Shown here piece after piece: positions 34,678-43,612 of a DNA stretch of 64,000 bases (positions within the stretch are counted from its first letter, which is position 1; every line of letters begins with the position of its first letter). Source of the DNA: Coprococcus sp. (lineage in GTDB: Bacteria > Bacillota > Clostridia > Lachnospirales > Lachnospiraceae); NCBI GenBank assembly GCA_017935345.1, contig JAGBHU010000050.1, positions 124,001-188,000 of the forward strand, read 5' to 3'. Under the pieces are notes generated by a model. It had not been told where the DNA came from, did not search any database, and saw nothing but the letters and a program-made list of their open reading frames with translations. Both the position numbers and the translations under genes were made by a program.

Positions 34678-36129
34678 GTGAATAACAGAGGACAAATTAC
34701 GGTATTCTTAAGCCTGATTATGACAGCAATGCTGTTGATTGGATTAACTGCTTTAGAGGTTGTACGGATCAATATGGGAAAGGCAGTATTTGCTTATGGG
34801 GCAAACGGTGCGATGGAAGATTTGAAAGCAGGATATGTTACGGAGCTTTTTGAGAACTATCATCTTATCTTCCTTGACGGAACATTCGGAGGGCAGGGGG
34901 AAGCTGCTATGGAACAGCAGGTAATTGAATACATGGAATATACGCTGAGTCAGGGCGGTTATTCTGGTATTGGAATAGAAGATGTAGTGCTTACCGGTAC
35001 TGTAGGAGTTCTTGAGGAAAAATGTAAGCCGCTTAAAAATGAAATTATAGAGTATATGAAATTGTATTCAGAGGTTTCGGCTGTTGAAAATTTGATAGAA
35101 GTGATAACAAATAGTGGTGATGCTTCGGAAGATGCACAGTATGCTGTTCAAACAGGAAAAACGGAAGAAAATGATAGCAAAAGCGACTGGGAAGGTGATG
35201 ACCCAAGGGATATTTTGAAAGAGAGTACAAGGAACGGATTGCTTACATTGGTTACGCCTGACGGAGCAACACCTTCTAAAAACGAATTTGATATGGAAAA
35301 TTATCCATCGAAGAAACAGGGAATATCAGAGGAAGAAGATACGGAAATCAATTTTGAGAATATAGATTTGTTAGAATCCCAGCTTGGAACATCTGATTAT
35401 GATTGTATATTGCCGCTTCAGGAGAATTATTATGGAATAGCCTATGGGTTAGAATGCTTTGACTATTATACCTGTAAAAAAGATTATAACAATCCGATGG
35501 AATGTGAAGTCGAATATCTTATTTGTGGTAAAAATAGTGATTACGAAAATCTGTCATCTGTTGTAAATAAAATAATTCTTCATCGCCTGCCATTTAACTT
35601 TATCTATCTTATAACAGATAAATCCAGACTTGCCAAGATAGAAACAATAGCAATAACGCTTTCCCTTATTCCGGGGGTTTCTTATGCCGCAGTTAAATAT
35701 TTACTGATAGGATGCTGGTCTTATGCCGAAACCATTGTGGAGATTAAATCTTTACTTGCAGGCAATAAGATACCCTACATAAAAACTGCCGAAACATGGC
35801 TTACGGATATTGAAAATCTTGGGAATATAGGAAACATAGAAAGTCTTGATTATGAAGGTGCGGCAGGGATTGATTACAAAGGATTTCTGATGATTCTTAT
35901 GGCAGAGCATATTGACAGGTTGTATTACAGAATGGCAGATATCATTCAGCTGAATATGAGACAGCTTGATGAGCATTTTCTGATGGAAAATATGCTTTAT
36001 GCATGGACGTTGGAAATAAGCGGGTCAGGCAGTAAAAAATATATGTCATTTATAAAGTCACGGGATAATGTTGATACCGTAGATGACAGTGTGTATCAAT
36101 ACAACATTTCAATGCAGGCAGGCTATTAG
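34678..36129 (+). CDS. DUF5702-like Tad-locus membrane protein
   Basis: 483 residues. GTG 34678 start, 7 bases after GGGGG; the open frame reaches back into the pilin gene. N-terminal NNRGQITVFLSLIMTAMLLIGLTALEV is a class III signal-like segment followed by one helix (residues about 8-30). The rest is extracytoplasmic and largely helical, with a second hydrophobic stretch near 340. Such proteins accompany TadE genes in Clostridia and may be large minor pilins or assembly proteins (inference). Confidence 0.65.
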   Translation: MNNRGQITVFLSLIMTAMLLIGLTALEVVRINMGKAVFAYGANGAMEDLKAGYVTELFENYHLIFLDGTFGGQGEAAMEQQVIEYMEYTLSQGGYSGIGIEDVVLTGTVGVLEEKCKPLKNEIIEYMKLYSEVSAVENLIEVITNSGDASEDAQYAVQTGKTEENDSKSDWEGDDPRDILKESTRNGLLTLVTPDGATPSKNEFDMENYPSKKQGISEEEDTEINFENIDLLESQLGTSDYDCILPLQENYYGIAYGLECFDYYTCKKDYNNPMECEVEYLICGKNSDYENLSSVVNKIILHRLPFNFIYLITDKSRLAKIETIAITLSLIPGVSYAAVKYLLIGCWSYAETIVEIKSLLAGNKIPYIKTAETWLTDIENLGNIGNIESLDYEGAAGIDYKGFLMILMAEHIDRLYYRMADIIQLNMRQLDEHFLMENMLYAWTLEISGSGSKKYMSFIKSRDNVDTVDDSVYQYNISMQAGY

Positions 36130-36150
36130 CTTAGGAAAGGTGGGTGCTGT

Positions 36151-37065
36151 ATGTCCTCTTATTGTTCAGATAAAAAACATAATAGAAAAAATGGAAAAAT
36201 GCCTCTCCAAGCACATACCCATTTCAAAAAGTCATTAAAACTTCAAATGCTCAATAAGAGGATGTGCAGGACTCACCTTTCTGAAAATAATTCAGGCAGC
36301 GCCACCGTGGAAGCAACATTGATACTGCCGATATTTATATTTGCGATGCTGTTTATTTACCATCTGGGTGGTGTATTGTGTACCAAGGCAGTTGTGTATG
36401 AAGCAATGCAGGAAACCGCGGCATATTTGGCTGAATATACTTATTTTTACAATAAAACATCCGATATAGCAGAAGCTGAGTATCAGGATCGTTTCACAGG
36501 AACAGCTATCAATGCAGCGACAGCTACCGGAAAACTGTCAGATTATATTGATGATATGGATTTGGTTGATGCATATGTGACAGATGGTGCCGCCGGAATT
36601 ATATTTGTCAAGACGGAACTTGATTCATCAAATAATTATATATATATGGAGCTTGTATATCAGGTTCAAGTGAATGTTCCGTTTTTTGGGACATTTCAGA
36701 CAACAATAAAAGAACAAATACGTCAAAGGGCATATTTGGGGAAGTGTATGATACCTGAATCCATAGAGGATGAATATGTGTACATAGCAGAAAATCAATC
36801 GGTATATCACACCACAAGGAAATGTTATCATATCAGTCTTGCGGTAAAAACGGTAAATGCTTCTAATCTTCCTGCTCAATATGAAAATCTGTCTCCCTGT
36901 GAGCTTTGTGTAAAAAACGGTGTAGTAAAAAGTATTTTGTATGTGACGGATGAAGGAGAACGGTATCATTATTCGAGGCTGTGCAGAGGATTAAAGAGAA
37001 CCGTATATAGGGTGAAGAAAAGTGATTACCAGTATTTGCCGGCATGTAGTTATTGCGGAAATTAG
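36151..37065 (+). CDS. TadE-like minor pilin with doubled YHxxxC/PCxxC motif
   Basis: 304 residues, ATG after GGAAAGGTGGG. After a basic 45-residue leader, GSATVEATLILPIFIFAMLFIYHLGG is the TadE signature: cleavage-site Glu and one membrane helix. The C-terminal ~95 residues carry two copies of a small motif, each with Tyr-His-(3)-Cys, then a Leu/Ile-rich stretch, then Pro-Cys-x-x-Cys (copy 1 about 210-252, copy 2 about 268-304). This resembles the Ada-like metal-binding motif often found in secreted proteins and nucleases. Probably binds zinc outside the cell (inference). Confidence 0.75.
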   Translation: MSSYCSDKKHNRKNGKMPLQAHTHFKKSLKLQMLNKRMCRTHLSENNSGSATVEATLILPIFIFAMLFIYHLGGVLCTKAVVYEAMQETAAYLAEYTYFYNKTSDIAEAEYQDRFTGTAINAATATGKLSDYIDDMDLVDAYVTDGAAGIIFVKTELDSSNNYIYMELVYQVQVNVPFFGTFQTTIKEQIRQRAYLGKCMIPESIEDEYVYIAENQSVYHTTRKCYHISLAVKTVNASNLPAQYENLSPCELCVKNGVVKSILYVTDEGERYHYSRLCRGLKRTVYRVKKSDYQYLPACSYCGN

Positions 37066-37096
37066 CAGCCAAATTTTAAAATAGGAGCGTTTGATA

Positions 37097-37624
37097 TTGA
37101 GGAATCGTAAAAAAAGCAGAATTAAAAATATAGGCAGGAGCCTGATAAGAAATACAAATGCAGGCAGCATCATTATAGAAATGTGTTTTATAGCACCGAT
37201 TCTAATAGGCGTGATATTCCTTTTCATTAGTTTGTTTATGATACGGATGAATAAGGGGATTGCAATGGGGGAAGCTTATCAGTCACTGTATACAAAGGAA
37301 GCATTCATGATTCATTCGGGGCAGACTTATAAGCCGGATATGGAAAGTGAGTTAGAAAGTAATGCAAATCAAATGATGAAACTCGCAAAAGGAATTACTG
37401 TAGAAATAAAGGAAAACAGGAAACGTAATAATGTTATTCATAACCTTGAGAGCTTTCATGTTGGGGAATTTGCGATAAAGATAAGTTATGAAAATATTAT
37501 GAAAGGGGTTATTGGACAGGGGGATCATGCTTTACGAGATAGTTATGAAGCAAGGCAGGAAATCAGAGATACAAGCAATCAGTTAAGGAGGTGGCAGATT
37601 TTTGGAGATCAGTTATCGGACTGA
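37097..37624 (+). CDS. TadE/TadF-like minor pilin
   Basis: 175 residues. TTG 37097 start, 9 bases after AGGAG; TTG 37091 is too close. GSIIIEMCFIAPILIGVIFLFISLFMI has the prepilin-like Glu and single membrane helix. The remaining ~120 residues are extracytoplasmic, with charged beta-strand and helix segments. It follows a TadE-like gene and precedes the FHA gene, which overlaps it by 23 bases. Confidence 0.7.
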   Translation: MRNRKKSRIKNIGRSLIRNTNAGSIIIEMCFIAPILIGVIFLFISLFMIRMNKGIAMGEAYQSLYTKEAFMIHSGQTYKPDMESELESNANQMMKLAKGITVEIKENRKRNNVIHNLESFHVGEFAIKISYENIMKGVIGQGDHALRDSYEARQEIRDTSNQLRRWQIFGDQLSD

Positions 37625-39110
37625 CGGGATAAACTCATATATGGTTTTAGATGATACATCATTATCGCCGGATTCTTATGAGGTAAATATGATTAGTAAC
37701 AATAATATAGAGGGGCTTTTGCCATTTGAATTTAGAAGTCTTAATGAAACAAGAATGATTTATTATAGGATCAATGGATATGTCCAATTAACAGAGCTTA
37801 TACAGGGAGAAGTTCTTGCAATGGAATATCTGGCTGATCTGTTTCTTCATATCATAAAGCTGATTCATGATATGAGTATGTATATGCTTCAGCCTGATAA
37901 TCTGATAATCAATATAAAAAATGTGTATTTTAATTCTTCGGACAAAAGGTTTGGATTTGTTTTTTGTCCCAATTATGAAACGGATATACGCAGACAGTTG
38001 AAAAGCCTGACAGAGGAATGTATGAAACTTGTAAATCATAAGGATCGTCAGGCTGTAGATATGGCATATGGAATCTATGATATCGTTTCGAAACCCAATT
38101 ATGATATTCAGGAAATTCAAAATTATATAGGTTCTTTCAGGAAAGCAACTTTACGTTCCCAAAGCACGGAGAAAGAAAACAGTAGTATTTCAACGGTAAA
38201 TGCGACAAAATCACATGAAACATCGTATCGCTACAATGAACAAAAGCAGCTTATGGATATGTTGTTTTCCAAGGATTCGGATATCGTGTATGTAGAACCG
38301 GATAAGTCTTTTGCAAATAACAGGAAACGAATAAAAGAACATGTAGCTTCAGAGAAAAAAGAAATAAAATGGAATTATAAGAAAATATGTATTATTGCAA
38401 TCATCGTTACAGGTATTGTAGGCATTGTTATAGCATTGATACAGTTTAAAAGCACGTATCACGTAGAATATGTAAAACTCCTGATGGGGGTTCTTATGTT
38501 GATGGCTATAGAATGTTTTGTATATTTGCAGTTGGGTAAACAGGATACGGATAAGAAGGAGGAGCTTTTGAAATTTACAGAGGATAAGTTTAATTCCGAT
38601 GAAACATTGTTTGAAAGGATAGACAGGAACAAATTACAGATAGAGGTTTCGAAAGTACCAAAGTTGTCAGATGACCTTGAAGCCGGTACTGATATTCTAA
38701 ATGCGGAAGAGGATACGGTATTATTAATAGAGGATGGAGCAAATACAACAGTGCTCAGGGATGGTGAAGAAAATAATATTGTATTTAATCATGAGCAAAA
38801 GCATTTGAAAACCTATCGATTGATTCCATGCATGCAGGATTGTTCAGATTCTATAGATATATATTCCGCAACTGTTATCATAGGCCGTGATAAAACAAAG
38901 GCAAACTATGTTATAGATAATCAGACAGTAAGCCGGCTTCACGCAAAGGCATATACAAGAAATAATCATTTAATTATCGAAGATATGAATTCTACAAATG
39001 GAACATACATCAATGATTGCGCTGTAAAAAACGGTCAGCCGGTTATCGCTGATAAAGGGGATATTGTAAGCTTTGGCAATATCCGTTATAGCGTGGCAAC
39101 AGAAATATAG
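37602..39110 (+). CDS. FHA domain protein of the Tad operon
   Basis: 502 residues. TTG 37602 start, 9 bases after AAGGAGG. The N-terminal ~190 residues resemble those of the FHA protein at 4425-5489 (DUF6382-like). Two membrane helices lie at about 262-282 and 290-308, unlike the other copy. The C-terminal ~95 residues are an FHA domain with IIGRD, SRLHA and NSTNGTYIN motifs, as in canonical phosphothreonine binders. It is likely the regulatory or scaffold protein of the pilus machine (inference from operon position). Last gene before the terminator at 39132. Confidence 0.85.
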   Translation: MEISYRTDGINSYMVLDDTSLSPDSYEVNMISNNNIEGLLPFEFRSLNETRMIYYRINGYVQLTELIQGEVLAMEYLADLFLHIIKLIHDMSMYMLQPDNLIINIKNVYFNSSDKRFGFVFCPNYETDIRRQLKSLTEECMKLVNHKDRQAVDMAYGIYDIVSKPNYDIQEIQNYIGSFRKATLRSQSTEKENSSISTVNATKSHETSYRYNEQKQLMDMLFSKDSDIVYVEPDKSFANNRKRIKEHVASEKKEIKWNYKKICIIAIIVTGIVGIVIALIQFKSTYHVEYVKLLMGVLMLMAIECFVYLQLGKQDTDKKEELLKFTEDKFNSDETLFERIDRNKLQIEVSKVPKLSDDLEAGTDILNAEEDTVLLIEDGANTTVLRDGEENNIVFNHEQKHLKTYRLIPCMQDCSDSIDIYSATVIIGRDKTKANYVIDNQTVSRLHAKAYTRNNHLIIEDMNSTNGTYINDCAVKNGQPVIADKGDIVSFGNIRYSVATEI

Positions 39111-39131
39111 TAGAAAACAGAGTTGTATAGG

Positions 39132-39160
39132 AATAAGGGGTTTTGAAACCTCTTATTTTA
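39132..39160 (+). terminator. Terminator of the Tad operon
   Basis: AATAAGGGGTT (39132-39142) with AACCTCTTATT (39147-39157; one wobble), 4-base loop, T-run after. Confidence 0.8.
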
Positions 39161-39228
39161 TGCGTTAAAAGTGTGTGGGTAAAATAAAATCCCTAATTTT
39201 TATATTCTTTTTAATGCAGAATAACTCA

Positions 39229-39257
39229 TTGATATAAAACCGCTTTTCAGATATAAT
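39229..39257 (+). promoter_or_regulatory. Promoter of dnaX-ybaB-recR-pfk
   Basis: TTGATA (39229-39234), 17-base spacer, TATAAT (39252-39257). Confidence 0.75.
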
Positions 39258-39300
39258 ATAATGTAGTGTGATGATAGATTGAAATTCGGAGGAACGTACC

Positions 39301-40953
39301 ATGTCATACATGGCATTATATAGAAAATGGAGACCCGATACATTTGAAGAGGTAAAGGGACAGGACCATATTGTAACGACATTAAAAAACCAGATAAAAA
39401 ACGATAGAGTGGGACATGCATTTTTATTCTGCGGAACAAGAGGAACCGGTAAAACATCTATAGCGAAGCTGTTTGCAAAAGCGGTAAACTGCGAGCATCC
39501 TGTGGACGGAAGTCCCTGTAATGCGTGTGCCGCCTGTAAGGCTATTGCAAGTGGTGCGTCCATGAACGTGATAGAAATAGATGCTGCATCGAATAATGGT
39601 GTAGATAATATCAGACAAATACGCGAAGAAGTACAGTATCCTCCTACAGAGGGAAAATATAAGGTCTATATCATTGATGAGGTTCATATGCTTTCAGCGG
39701 GGGCCTTTAATGCCCTTCTTAAGACACTTGAGGAACCACCGTCATATGTAATATTTATTTTAGCCACGACGGAGTCGCATAAGATTCCGATAACCATATC
39801 TTCAAGATGTCAGAAGTATGATTTTAGAAGAATATCCGTAGAGACCATCTCAAACAGATTGATGGTACTCTTGGAGAGAGAGAAGATAGAAGCTGACAGG
39901 CGGGCTTTGGATTATATAGCGAAAGCGGCAGACGGGTCTATGAGAGATGCCTTGAGTATTCTGGATCAATGTATTGCTTTTAATCTGGGGCAGGGACTTA
40001 CCTATGAAATGGTGTTGGAGACCATAGGCGCCGTTGACATAGATATATTTGACAGGCTGCTAAGGAAGGTTCTTGAACTTGATGTATCAGGTGCTGTTGA
40101 TGTGATTGATGAGGTTGTATGGCAAGGCAGTGAGTTATCAAGATTTGTCAGCGAATTCACATGGTTTCTGAGGAATATCCTTCTTGTAAAGGTATCACCT
40201 GAGGCTGATAAGAAGCTGGATATGTCAGTTGAGAATTTACAGCGGATTAAAGCACTGGCAGATAGGGTGGAGACGGAGACCCTCATACGTTATATCAATG
40301 TATTTTCCGATACAGGTGCAAATATAAAATATGCAGCTCAGAAGAGAGTTGTACTGGAGCTTGCCGTTATAAAGCTGTGCAAGCCTGAGATGGAGACGGA
40401 TTATGACAGCCTGCTTGACAGAATAAGAGTGCTTGAGAAAAAGCTTGAACAGGGTAATAATGCAGTCGGCATTTCAGAGGAAACCGTAAAACAGTTGATG
40501 GCACAGATGTCTGAACATGGTAATGATACCGTAAATTTGCAGACGGATGCCACAGAAAATAGTGAAGATGCCGGCACAAGGCTTTCAAATCATCTTAAGA
40601 ATACGCTTCCGGAAGCGGATTATAATGAGCTTGTGGAATTTGTTGAGCAGTGGGATATCATCACCTCGGGATATCAACGAATTACAAGGGGCTTCCTTGA
40701 CAAAGCAAGAATTAATTTGGATGAGGAAAATAAGGGACTGCTGCTTACATTTATTGATGAGCCTGAAAGTAAAAGGGCGATTGAATATTTCAAAAATAAG
40801 GAGCGCATGGCAATATTGAAGGAGCATATAGAAGAAGCTACAGGCAGACGGGTAAATATTGCTGTGAGAGTTGTTTCAGATGACAGGGAAGCTAAAAAAA
40901 ATGTAGATGAAAATAATCTTTTAAAGATCAATTTTAAAATAGATTATAAATAG
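39301..40953 (+). CDS. dnaX: DNA polymerase III subunit gamma/tau
   Basis: 550 residues, ATG after GGAGGAA. Clamp-loader ATPase: Walker A GTRGTGKT (45-52), zinc cysteines C64, C73, C76 and C79, Walker B IIDEVHML, sensor 1 LATTE and the SRC box. The C-terminal third is tau-like and variable. Heads the classical Firmicutes cluster with ybaB and recR. Confidence 0.97.
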   Translation: MSYMALYRKWRPDTFEEVKGQDHIVTTLKNQIKNDRVGHAFLFCGTRGTGKTSIAKLFAKAVNCEHPVDGSPCNACAACKAIASGASMNVIEIDAASNNGVDNIRQIREEVQYPPTEGKYKVYIIDEVHMLSAGAFNALLKTLEEPPSYVIFILATTESHKIPITISSRCQKYDFRRISVETISNRLMVLLEREKIEADRRALDYIAKAADGSMRDALSILDQCIAFNLGQGLTYEMVLETIGAVDIDIFDRLLRKVLELDVSGAVDVIDEVVWQGSELSRFVSEFTWFLRNILLVKVSPEADKKLDMSVENLQRIKALADRVETETLIRYINVFSDTGANIKYAAQKRVVLELAVIKLCKPEMETDYDSLLDRIRVLEKKLEQGNNAVGISEETVKQLMAQMSEHGNDTVNLQTDATENSEDAGTRLSNHLKNTLPEADYNELVEFVEQWDIITSGYQRITRGFLDKARINLDEENKGLLLTFIDEPESKRAIEYFKNKERMAILKEHIEEATGRRVNIAVRVVSDDREAKKNVDENNLLKINFKIDYK

Positions 40954-40979
40954 TAAAGCAAATTTAAGGAGGACTAACA

Positions 40980-41330
40980 ATGGCTAAAAGAGGAGGATTT
41001 AATGCGGGAATGATGCCTGGCAATATGAACAATCTTATGAAACAGGCACAGAGAATGCAGAAGCAGATGGAAGAGACGACAAAGGAGCTGGAAGATAAGA
41101 TCTATGAGTCTTCGGTTGGTGGCGGAGTCGTTACTGCGAAAGTATCAGGTAAGAAAGAGCTTATGGAAATAAAGTTAAATCCTGAAGTTGTAGACCCTGA
41201 GGATATTGAGACATTGGAGGACCTTATTTTGTCTGCAGTAAATGAGGCCTTTAGAATGCAGGATAAGGATTACAATGACAATATGTCTAAGATATCCGGT
41301 GGTATGGGACTTGGAGGATTACCTTTCTAA
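40980..41330 (+). CDS. YbaB/EbfC nucleoid-associated protein
   Basis: 116 residues, ATG after AAGGAGGA. Gly/Met/Asn-rich N-terminus, helix [16 protein letters not shown], then the conserved [23 protein letters not shown] strand-turn region, typical of the YbaB/EbfC DNA-binding dimer. Its stop overlaps the recR start by one base. Confidence 0.95.
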   Translation: MAKRGGFNAGMMPGNMNNLMKQAQRMQKQMEETTKELEDKIYESSVGGGVVTAKVSGKKELMEIKLNPEVVDPEDIETLEDLILSAVNEAFRMQDKDYNDNMSKISGGMGLGGLPF

Positions 41331-41926
41331 TGGATGTTTACGGTGGAGAAGTAAATAAATTGATAGAGGAGCTGGGCAGACTTCCGGGTATAGGTTCAAA
41401 GACTGCACAGAGACTGGCATTTCATATTATCAATATGCCGGAGGATAGCGCTACAGCCCTGGCTGATTCTATTATGAATGCAAAAAGGAATATAAAATAC
41501 TGCAAATGCTGTTATACTATTACTGACAGGGAAATTTGTCCTATATGCAGTGCGCCGGGCAGAAATCATAAAGTTATTATGGTGGTCGAGACACCGAGAG
41601 ATTTGGCTGCTTATGAGAGAACGGGGAGCTTTGACGGGATATATCATGTTCTTCATGGTGTGATTAACCCGGCTCTTGGTATAGGTCCGGCAGATATTAA
41701 GATAGCAGAGCTGATGAAAAGGCTTCAGGAGGATGTCGATGAGCTGATTATAGCTACAGGCTCAGGGCCTGAGGGTGAAGCGACGGCTATGTATATTTCC
41801 AAACTGGTAAAACCCGCAGGTATCAGGGTCAGCCGTATAGCCAGCGGAGTACCGGTTGGCGGTGATTTGGAATGTATCGATGAAGTAACCTTGTTGCGTG
41901 CGCTTGAAGGCAGGGTTTATTTATAA
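41330..41926 (+). CDS. recR: Recombination protein RecR
   Basis: 198 residues. Helix-hairpin-helix ([15 protein letters not shown]), zinc motif (CKCC...CPIC), Toprim domain beginning [12 protein letters not shown], and a C-terminal Walker-like segment ([16 protein letters not shown]). Acts with RecF/RecO in loading RecA at gaps. Starts on the last base of ybaB. Confidence 0.97.
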   Translation: MDVYGGEVNKLIEELGRLPGIGSKTAQRLAFHIINMPEDSATALADSIMNAKRNIKYCKCCYTITDREICPICSAPGRNHKVIMVVETPRDLAAYERTGSFDGIYHVLHGVINPALGIGPADIKIAELMKRLQEDVDELIIATGSGPEGEATAMYISKLVKPAGIRVSRIASGVPVGGDLECIDEVTLLRALEGRVYL

Positions 41927-41950
41927 TTTACAAAGAAAGAGGTGCAAGAT

Positions 41951-43024
41951 ATGTTAAGAGTTGGATTTCTTACCAGCGGTGGTGATTGTCAGGCGTTGAA
42001 TGCCACTATGAGAGGTATTGCAAAGGGGCTTTATGAGCTCTTTGATGAGGTTGAAATTTACGGATTTCTGGAAGGCTATAAGGGCCTTATGCGTGGAAAT
42101 TATGTGAAGATGAAGCCTGCAGATTTTTCGGGAATTATTACAAAGGGCGGTACGATTTTAGGAAGCTCAAGACAGCCGTTTAAATTAATGGGAGAGCCTA
42201 CAGAAGATGGACTTGATAAGGTAAAGTCTATGAAAGAGACTTACAAGAAGCTTAAGCTCAACTGCTTGTGCGTATTAGGCGGTAACGGTTCTCAGAAAAC
42301 CGCAAATCTTCTTAGTGAAGAAGGACTTAATGTAATAGGTCTGCCAAAGACAATTGATAATGATTTGTGGGGAACCGATATGACATTTGGTTTCCAGAGT
42401 GCAGTTGATATTGCAACTGATACGATTGATTGTATTCATACAACGGCAGCTTCTCATAACAGAATCTTTATCGTAGAGATTATGGGACATAAAGTAGGCT
42501 GGATTACACTTCATGCAGGTATTGCAGGCGGTGCAGACGTAATTCTTCTTCCGGAGATACCATATGATATTAAGAAGGTTTATGAAGCGATAGACAAGAG
42601 AACGAAAAATAAGAAGGGATTTACCATTCTGGCTGTTGCAGAGGGTGCTGTTTCCAAGGAAGTTGCGGAGCTTCCTAAGAAGAAGAGAAAAGAGGCTATT
42701 GCAAACAGACCATATCCGTCAGTTGCATACGAGCTTGCGGACAAGCTGAAGGAATTTACAAATCAGGATATCAGAATTGCCATACCGGGCCATACGCAGA
42801 GAGGTGGAAGCCCTGATGCATATGACAGAGTGATATCTTCAAGATTTGGTGCAAAGGCGGCTGAATTGATTAAGGCAAAGGATTTTGGAAAACTGGTTGT
42901 ATTCCTGAATAATGAAGTGACGGCCATACCGCTTTCGGAGTCGGCAGGTAAATTGAAATATGTATCTCCTGATGATGATATTGTCAGAGAGGCAAGAACC
43001 TTGGGAATTTCATTTGGCGATTAA
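41951..43024 (+). CDS. pfkA: 6-phosphofructokinase
   Basis: 357 residues. ATG 41951 with AGAGGTG 6 bases upstream; GTG 41942 is in frame but poorly placed. PFK-A fold: TSGGDCQALNA in the first loop, GGNGS (110-114), PKTIDND (132-138) and the MGHKVGWI effector segment. Position 113 is Gly, as in ATP enzymes, and 133 is Lys, as in pyrophosphate-dependent and mixed-group enzymes; the usual Asp of GGDG is Asn here. Phosphoryl donor therefore uncertain. Commits fructose-6-phosphate to glycolysis. Terminal gene of the dnaX operon. Confidence 0.92.
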   Translation: MLRVGFLTSGGDCQALNATMRGIAKGLYELFDEVEIYGFLEGYKGLMRGNYVKMKPADFSGIITKGGTILGSSRQPFKLMGEPTEDGLDKVKSMKETYKKLKLNCLCVLGGNGSQKTANLLSEEGLNVIGLPKTIDNDLWGTDMTFGFQSAVDIATDTIDCIHTTAASHNRIFIVEIMGHKVGWITLHAGIAGGADVILLPEIPYDIKKVYEAIDKRTKNKKGFTILAVAEGAVSKEVAELPKKKRKEAIANRPYPSVAYELADKLKEFTNQDIRIAIPGHTQRGGSPDAYDRVISSRFGAKAAELIKAKDFGKLVVFLNNEVTAIPLSESAGKLKYVSPDDDIVREARTLGISFGD

Positions 43025-43036
43025 TAATCACATAAG

Positions 43037-43085
43037 TCTCCCTGTTTGCATATTAAAATAATAGATAATATTGCAAATAGGGAGA
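43037..43085 (+). promoter_or_regulatory. Inverted repeat covering a ribosome binding site
   Basis: TCTCCCTGTTTGCA (43037-43050) pairs with TGCAAATAGGGAGA (43072-43085; one wobble), 21-base loop. The 3' arm contains the AGGGAG site of the next gene, so the hairpin could block its translation or terminate the pfkA transcript; no T-run follows, which favours the former. Confidence 0.5.
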
Positions 43086-43090
43086 TTTGT

Positions 43091-43612
43091 ATGAATAACG
43101 ATTATAAGTATATTCCGTATAGTCAGGAAGATGAAAATCTGAGGGGACTGATAAAAAATGGTAATGTATATAATATGAAAATGGGCATGTCCGGCATATT
43201 GCTGCCGGATGAACCGTATACGGATATTGATGAAGCATGGCGGGACCTTAAGGTAATAAAGGAAATGTATCCTGCCAAAATTCGTATGATTAGTGCTATG
43301 GTGGAAGATGAGTGTGACAAGCTGGAGTATGACGGCAGTCCGATGCTGGCAGAATATCCTGATAAGGAGCAGATGCGAAAAATAGCCAGAGAAATATATG
43401 AGAAAATGGATATTAAGGATGATGTGGAATTTCCGGATGATTCAGACGATGAAACAGATGATATGGCAGCATCATTTAACCCACCGCCATATGTACCACA
43501 GGGACCGGGCTGCGTAAATTGTATGATGAGAAATATTATCGAACTTCTGGTTTGTAATGAATTTTATTGTAGACGAGACAGATACAGGAGACGAAGAAGA
43601 AGGTTTTATTAG
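43091..43612 (+). CDS. Hypothetical protein with Arg-rich C-terminus
   Basis: 173 residues. ATG 43091 after AGGGAG; an upstream in-frame ATG at 43046 falls in the hairpin. N-terminal ~100 residues have conserved-looking acidic and aromatic patches, followed by an acidic stretch (DDSDDETDD), a Pro-rich segment with CVNCM, and a tail of about a dozen Arg ending in FY. The form is reminiscent of small spore-coat or morphogenesis proteins, but I cannot name a family. Overlaps the start of 43612. Confidence 0.6.
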   Translation: MNNDYKYIPYSQEDENLRGLIKNGNVYNMKMGMSGILLPDEPYTDIDEAWRDLKVIKEMYPAKIRMISAMVEDECDKLEYDGSPMLAEYPDKEQMRKIAREIYEKMDIKDDVEFPDDSDDETDDMAASFNPPPYVPQGPGCVNCMMRNIIELLVCNEFYCRRDRYRRRRRRFY

